Shown here: positions 61,623 through 64,000 of the stretch, one piece after another
Position numbering within the stretch: the stretch's first letter is position 1
How the letters are laid out: the number at the start of each line of letters is the position of its first letter
Origin: UBA6170 sp942491385
Lineage (GTDB): Bacteria > Chloroflexota > Anaerolineae > Anaerolineales > Anaerolineaceae
Assembly (NCBI GenBank): GCA_942491385.1
Contig: CALOAF010000011.1
Span: 1-64,000 of the forward strand
Length of the DNA: 64,000 bases
Reading direction: 5' to 3'
Notes under the pieces: model-generated
What the model was told of the DNA's origin: nothing
The model's database searches: none
The model's input: only the letters and a program-made list of their open reading frames with translations
Made by a program: the position numbers and the translations under genes

Positions 61623-62936
61623 CTATTTTTCAGCCAATGAAATAACGTAATCCAGAATTTCAAGGGCTTCATCAACCTGTTCTTTGGTGGTGCAAAGCGG
61701 AGGAGAGACCCTGATCACACTCTTGCCACACCCCAAGGTGAGGAGGCCATATTCATATGCCAGATCGACCACACGGTCTCGAAGAGCTCCATCTGCTTTT
61801 TTACTTTGCTTGTCTTTTACGAATTCAATACCAATCATGAAACCAATTCCTCGCACTTCCCCGATGGAAGGATGGCTGGTTTGAAGTTCTTTGAGTTTCT
61901 GAATTGCGTATTCACCAGTTACTCTGGCGTTCTCCATATATCCATTTTGGATCGCATTGATGGTTGCCAGAGATGCTGCACAAGCAATGGGATTGCCGCC
62001 ATAGGTGTTGCCATGCGAACCTTTCGGCCAACTCATGACTGATTTTTTGGTAATTAAAGCCCCGAATGGTACACCGGATGCGATTCCCTTTGCTGAAGTG
62101 ATAATATCAGGTTCAACACCAAAATTCTCTATCGACCACCATTTTCCTGTACGGCCCATTCCGGCTTGCACTTCATCAGCGATTAATAGAATGCCATGTT
62201 TATCGCATAGCGCTCGTAAGGCAGGGAAAAATCCAGCTGGTGGAACAATATAACCTCCCTCTCCTTGAATTGGTTCAACCAGAATCCCGGCTACTTCATC
62301 GGCAGGTAAGATTTTCTCAAAAACCTGATCTTCGATATATTCAATGATTCGTTCACCGTAGTCCTGTCCTGGTGTTACAGTGAACATCGGTCGATAAGGA
62401 TCGGGAAACGGGACATGAGTTACTCCGTTCATCATTGGGAAGAAACCACGTTTGTAATTGGGTTTGCTGGCTGTGAAAGTTACAGCCCCCATCGTTCTAC
62501 CGTGAAAACCACCTAAAAACCCAATGAAACTGGAACGCTTGGTATGATATCTCGCCAGCTTAATGGCGCCTTCTACACTTTCAGTACCTGAGTTGGTAAC
62601 GAAGACGCGGGTATCCTCCTGGAAAGGGGAAATTTCTGCCAATTTTTCAGATAGTTCAATCCACTTTTCATGATAAAAATCAGAAGATATATGAATGAAT
62701 TTTTCAGCCTGCTCCTGTATTGCTTTAACTACATCAGGATGGCTATGTCCGGTTGAAGCAACAGCAATACCTGCCGCAAAGTCTAGAAAACGATTTCCAT
62801 CCACATCCCACACTTCAGTTCCTTTGCCGTGATGCATGACAAAGGGGTAGCCACGCGGATATGAGGGGGATACAACTTTGAGATCACGTTCGATCAATGC
62901 TTTCGCTTTTGGACCAGGTACATTTAACGGTTTCAT
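61623..62936 (-). CDS. Class III PLP aminotransferase (GabT/ArgD-like)
   Basis: The 437-residue enzyme is of aminotransferase fold type I, class III. Key features are VFVTNSGTESVEGAIKLAR, the GGFHGRTMGA substrate-side motif, the LLIADEVQAGMGRTG box and the PLP lysine at about residue 283 in SAKGIASGVPFGALI. Such enzymes use 4-aminobutyrate, ornithine, acetyl-ornithine or similar omega-amino donors, with 2-oxoglutarate. The exact donor cannot be told; no arginine or GABA genes are adjacent. A 105-base gap lies between it and the ROK gene. It is followed closely by the histidine kinase. Confidence 0.92.
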   Translation of the reverse strand: MKPLNVPGPKAKALIERDLKVVSPSYPRGYPFVMHHGKGTEVWDVDGNRFLDFAAGIAVASTGHSHPDVVKAIQEQAEKFIHISSDFYHEKWIELSEKLAEISPFQEDTRVFVTNSGTESVEGAIKLARYHTKRSSFIGFLGGFHGRTMGAVTFTASKPNYKRGFFPMMNGVTHVPFPDPYRPMFTVTPGQDYGERIIEYIEDQVFEKILPADEVAGILVEPIQGEGGYIVPPAGFFPALRALCDKHGILLIADEVQAGMGRTGKWWSIENFGVEPDIITSAKGIASGVPFGALITKKSVMSWPKGSHGNTYGGNPIACAASLATINAIQNGYMENARVTGEYAIQKLKELQTSHPSIGEVRGIGFMIGIEFVKDKQSKKADGALRDRVVDLAYEYGLLTLGCGKSVIRVSPPLCTTKEQVDEALEILDYVISLAEK

Positions 62937-63041
62937 TACTTCTCCTTCAGAAATTTGATTGATTGAGCTGGTAGATATTTATATTATTAGATTTAGAAAT
63001 TAGTTTTTTTAAAAATGTGTATAAGTTGAAGTTAGAGGATT

Positions 63042-63974
63042 TTAAAATATTTTGGTGATTAATAATGCCAGCGCGCCTTTGAGACCAACATCATCTCCTA
63101 ATTGAGACGTTGTAAATACTAATCCATCAAGATAAGCCGGTGATATCAATCTCTCCTTCAATGATTTACGCATCGGTTCGAAGAGAAGTTCACCAGCGGA
63201 TGACACACCCCCTCCAAAGATCACGATGGAAGGATTTAACATGTGTAAAAAATTTGCAACAGCAATGCCTAAGTAATAACCTGCCCGATCGTAGGCTTCA
63301 ATAGCCAATGCATCTCCAAGGTGAGCGGCTTCATTGATATCTTTTCCAGTAATTTCCTCCAATTGACTCAAAATTGTTGTCCTGGAAATAGTAATTTGTT
63401 CTTTCACAAAATTGATTATCCCGGTTCCAGATGATATTGCTTCGATGTGTCCCTGTTTTCCACAACCACAAATGGGACCATCAGGCAACACCGTCACATG
63501 CCCAAATTCACCTGCCAGACCTTTATGTCCAAGTAGTAAATTATTATTAATGATCGCACCACTACCAATACCGGTAGAAATGGTCAGGTAAAGAAGATTT
63601 TGATGTCCGATACCAGCTCCAAATTTCCATTCTCCCAAGGCTGCAAGGTTAGCATCATTTCCCAAAAAAACTGGAACATTAAAAACATCTTCCAATATTT
63701 TCATCAAGGGATAATTTTCCCAACCAGGAATATTCGGCGCTTCATAAACAACACCTAAATTTGGATCCAGAAAACCTGGAGCAGCTACAGCAATTGCTTT
63801 TATGGTGTGATCTTCCTTAATTTCCTGGATTGATTGAATTAATCTGTCAACAGGTAATTGGTTTTTTGATTGAGTTGGAATCTTCTTTTGTTTGATGGAA
63901 TTTAAAGTTTCAATATCATAAGACGCGACCCTAATTTGAGTTCCACCGACATCCGAGACAACATATATTTCCAT
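63042..63974 (-). CDS. ROK-family sugar kinase (glucokinase type)
   Basis: The 310-residue protein begins VVSDVGGTQIRVASYD, the phosphate-1 loop of sugar kinases. It also has GNDANLAALGEW, the EFGHVTVLPDGPICGCGKQGHIEAISSG segment with the ROK zinc-binding histidine and cysteines, and IVIFGGGVSSAGELL. It should phosphorylate glucose or an N-acetyl hexosamine; some ROK proteins are regulators, but those carry an N-terminal helix-turn-helix absent here. The ATG at 63972-63974 is chosen over the TTG at 63977. TATAAT at plus 63982-63987 lies seven bases upstream, implying a leaderless message. Confidence 0.9.
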   Translation of the reverse strand: MEIYVVSDVGGTQIRVASYDIETLNSIKQKKIPTQSKNQLPVDRLIQSIQEIKEDHTIKAIAVAAPGFLDPNLGVVYEAPNIPGWENYPLMKILEDVFNVPVFLGNDANLAALGEWKFGAGIGHQNLLYLTISTGIGSGAIINNNLLLGHKGLAGEFGHVTVLPDGPICGCGKQGHIEAISSGTGIINFVKEQITISRTTILSQLEEITGKDINEAAHLGDALAIEAYDRAGYYLGIAVANFLHMLNPSIVIFGGGVSSAGELLFEPMRKSLKERLISPAYLDGLVFTTSQLGDDVGLKGALALLITKIF

Positions 63975-63981
63975 CAAACGA

Positions 63982-63990
63982 ATTATAGCA
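63982..63990 (-). promoter_or_regulatory. Extended -10 promoter for the ROK gene
   Basis: TGCTATAAT reads leftward with TATAAT at plus 63982-63987, seven bases before the ATG. The -35 would lie beyond the window. No ribosome-binding site fits between them. Confidence 0.5.
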
Positions 63991-64000
63991 TAGGCGTACT

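Noticed and set aside
1..64000. CRISPR array, tRNA or rRNA genes, prophage or insertion sequences
   Set aside because: I saw no regularly spaced repeats, no tRNA cloverleaf, no rRNA-like stretch and no phage or transposase gene. A tRNAscan and Infernal run would settle small RNAs.

Overview
The window is about 64 kb of a low-GC (roughly 41%) bacterial chromosome. Its gene content best fits Chloroflexota, class Anaerolineae. The signs are Thr/Pro-rich surface linkers, a 783-residue six-hairpin-type protein beside two cyclic-di-AMP receptor-like proteins, GAF-rich orphan histidine kinases, a tandem ThyX, and a nusA-rnpM-infB-rbfA-nrnA-truB-ribF operon without rimP. This assignment is inferred from gene families, not from a marker-gene tree. 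No rRNA, tRNA, CRISPR array, prophage or insertion sequence was seen.

Layout. 1-3.8 kb: a thioredoxin-domain gene cut by the window edge, a small unknown gene, and a cell-wall cluster of two L,D-transpeptidases and an N-acetylmuramoyl-alanine amidase. 3.9-5.7 kb: flavin reductase and AMMECR1 proteins, convergent with a DUF4013 membrane protein. 5.8-8.8 kb: a leftward operon of the six-hairpin protein and two PII-like c-di-AMP receptors. 8.9-16.4 kb: a class A penicillin-binding protein, a degenerate methylase-like zinc-ribbon protein, a CPBP protease and a NusG paralogue. 16.4-20.2 kb: a large membrane GAF histidine kinase split by a frameshift in its phospho-acceptor helix. 20.2-21.6 kb: a wrecked trpB2 gene, with two nonsense codons and an internal deletion, behind an apparently intact tryptophan T-box leader and promoter. 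21.7-31.4 kb: a thioredoxin-like gene, then the leftward nusA-to-thyX operon with a recognisable promoter and leader hairpin. 31.5-39.4 kb: alpha-glucosidase, Ldh-type dehydrogenase, gyrB, membrane proteins, a JAMM peptidase and plsY. 39.4-45.9 kb: a metallo-hydrolase, a 919-residue beta-helix surface protein and a polar amino-acid ABC transporter with an internal terminator. 45.9-51.3 kb: deoB, a flippase-like protein, a PHP phosphoesterase, rsmG, recF and def. 51.3-64 kb: a cNMP-binding/PH-domain membrane protein, a class A beta-lactamase-like protein, a HAD-HD fusion, an exonuclease-DinG helicase, a CpXC protein split at a U-UUU-UUG heptamer, a GAF-PAS histidine kinase, a class III aminotransferase and a ROK kinase.

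How the genes fit together. Much of the window is housekeeping: translation and RNA maturation (nusA operon, rsmG, def), DNA topology and repair (gyrB, recF, dinG) and lipid synthesis (plsY). Around this sits cell-envelope work: L,D-transpeptidases, amidase, PBP, beta-lactamase-like protein and surface protein. Two-component kinases are orphans, with no response regulator nearby. The most notable signals are the dead trpB2 under an intact T-box, the two frameshifted genes (one at a textbook -1 slippery heptamer), the tandem ThyX whose halves keep different parts of the active-site motif, and several genes whose -10 box lies only 6-7 nt from the start codon, implying leaderless transcripts.
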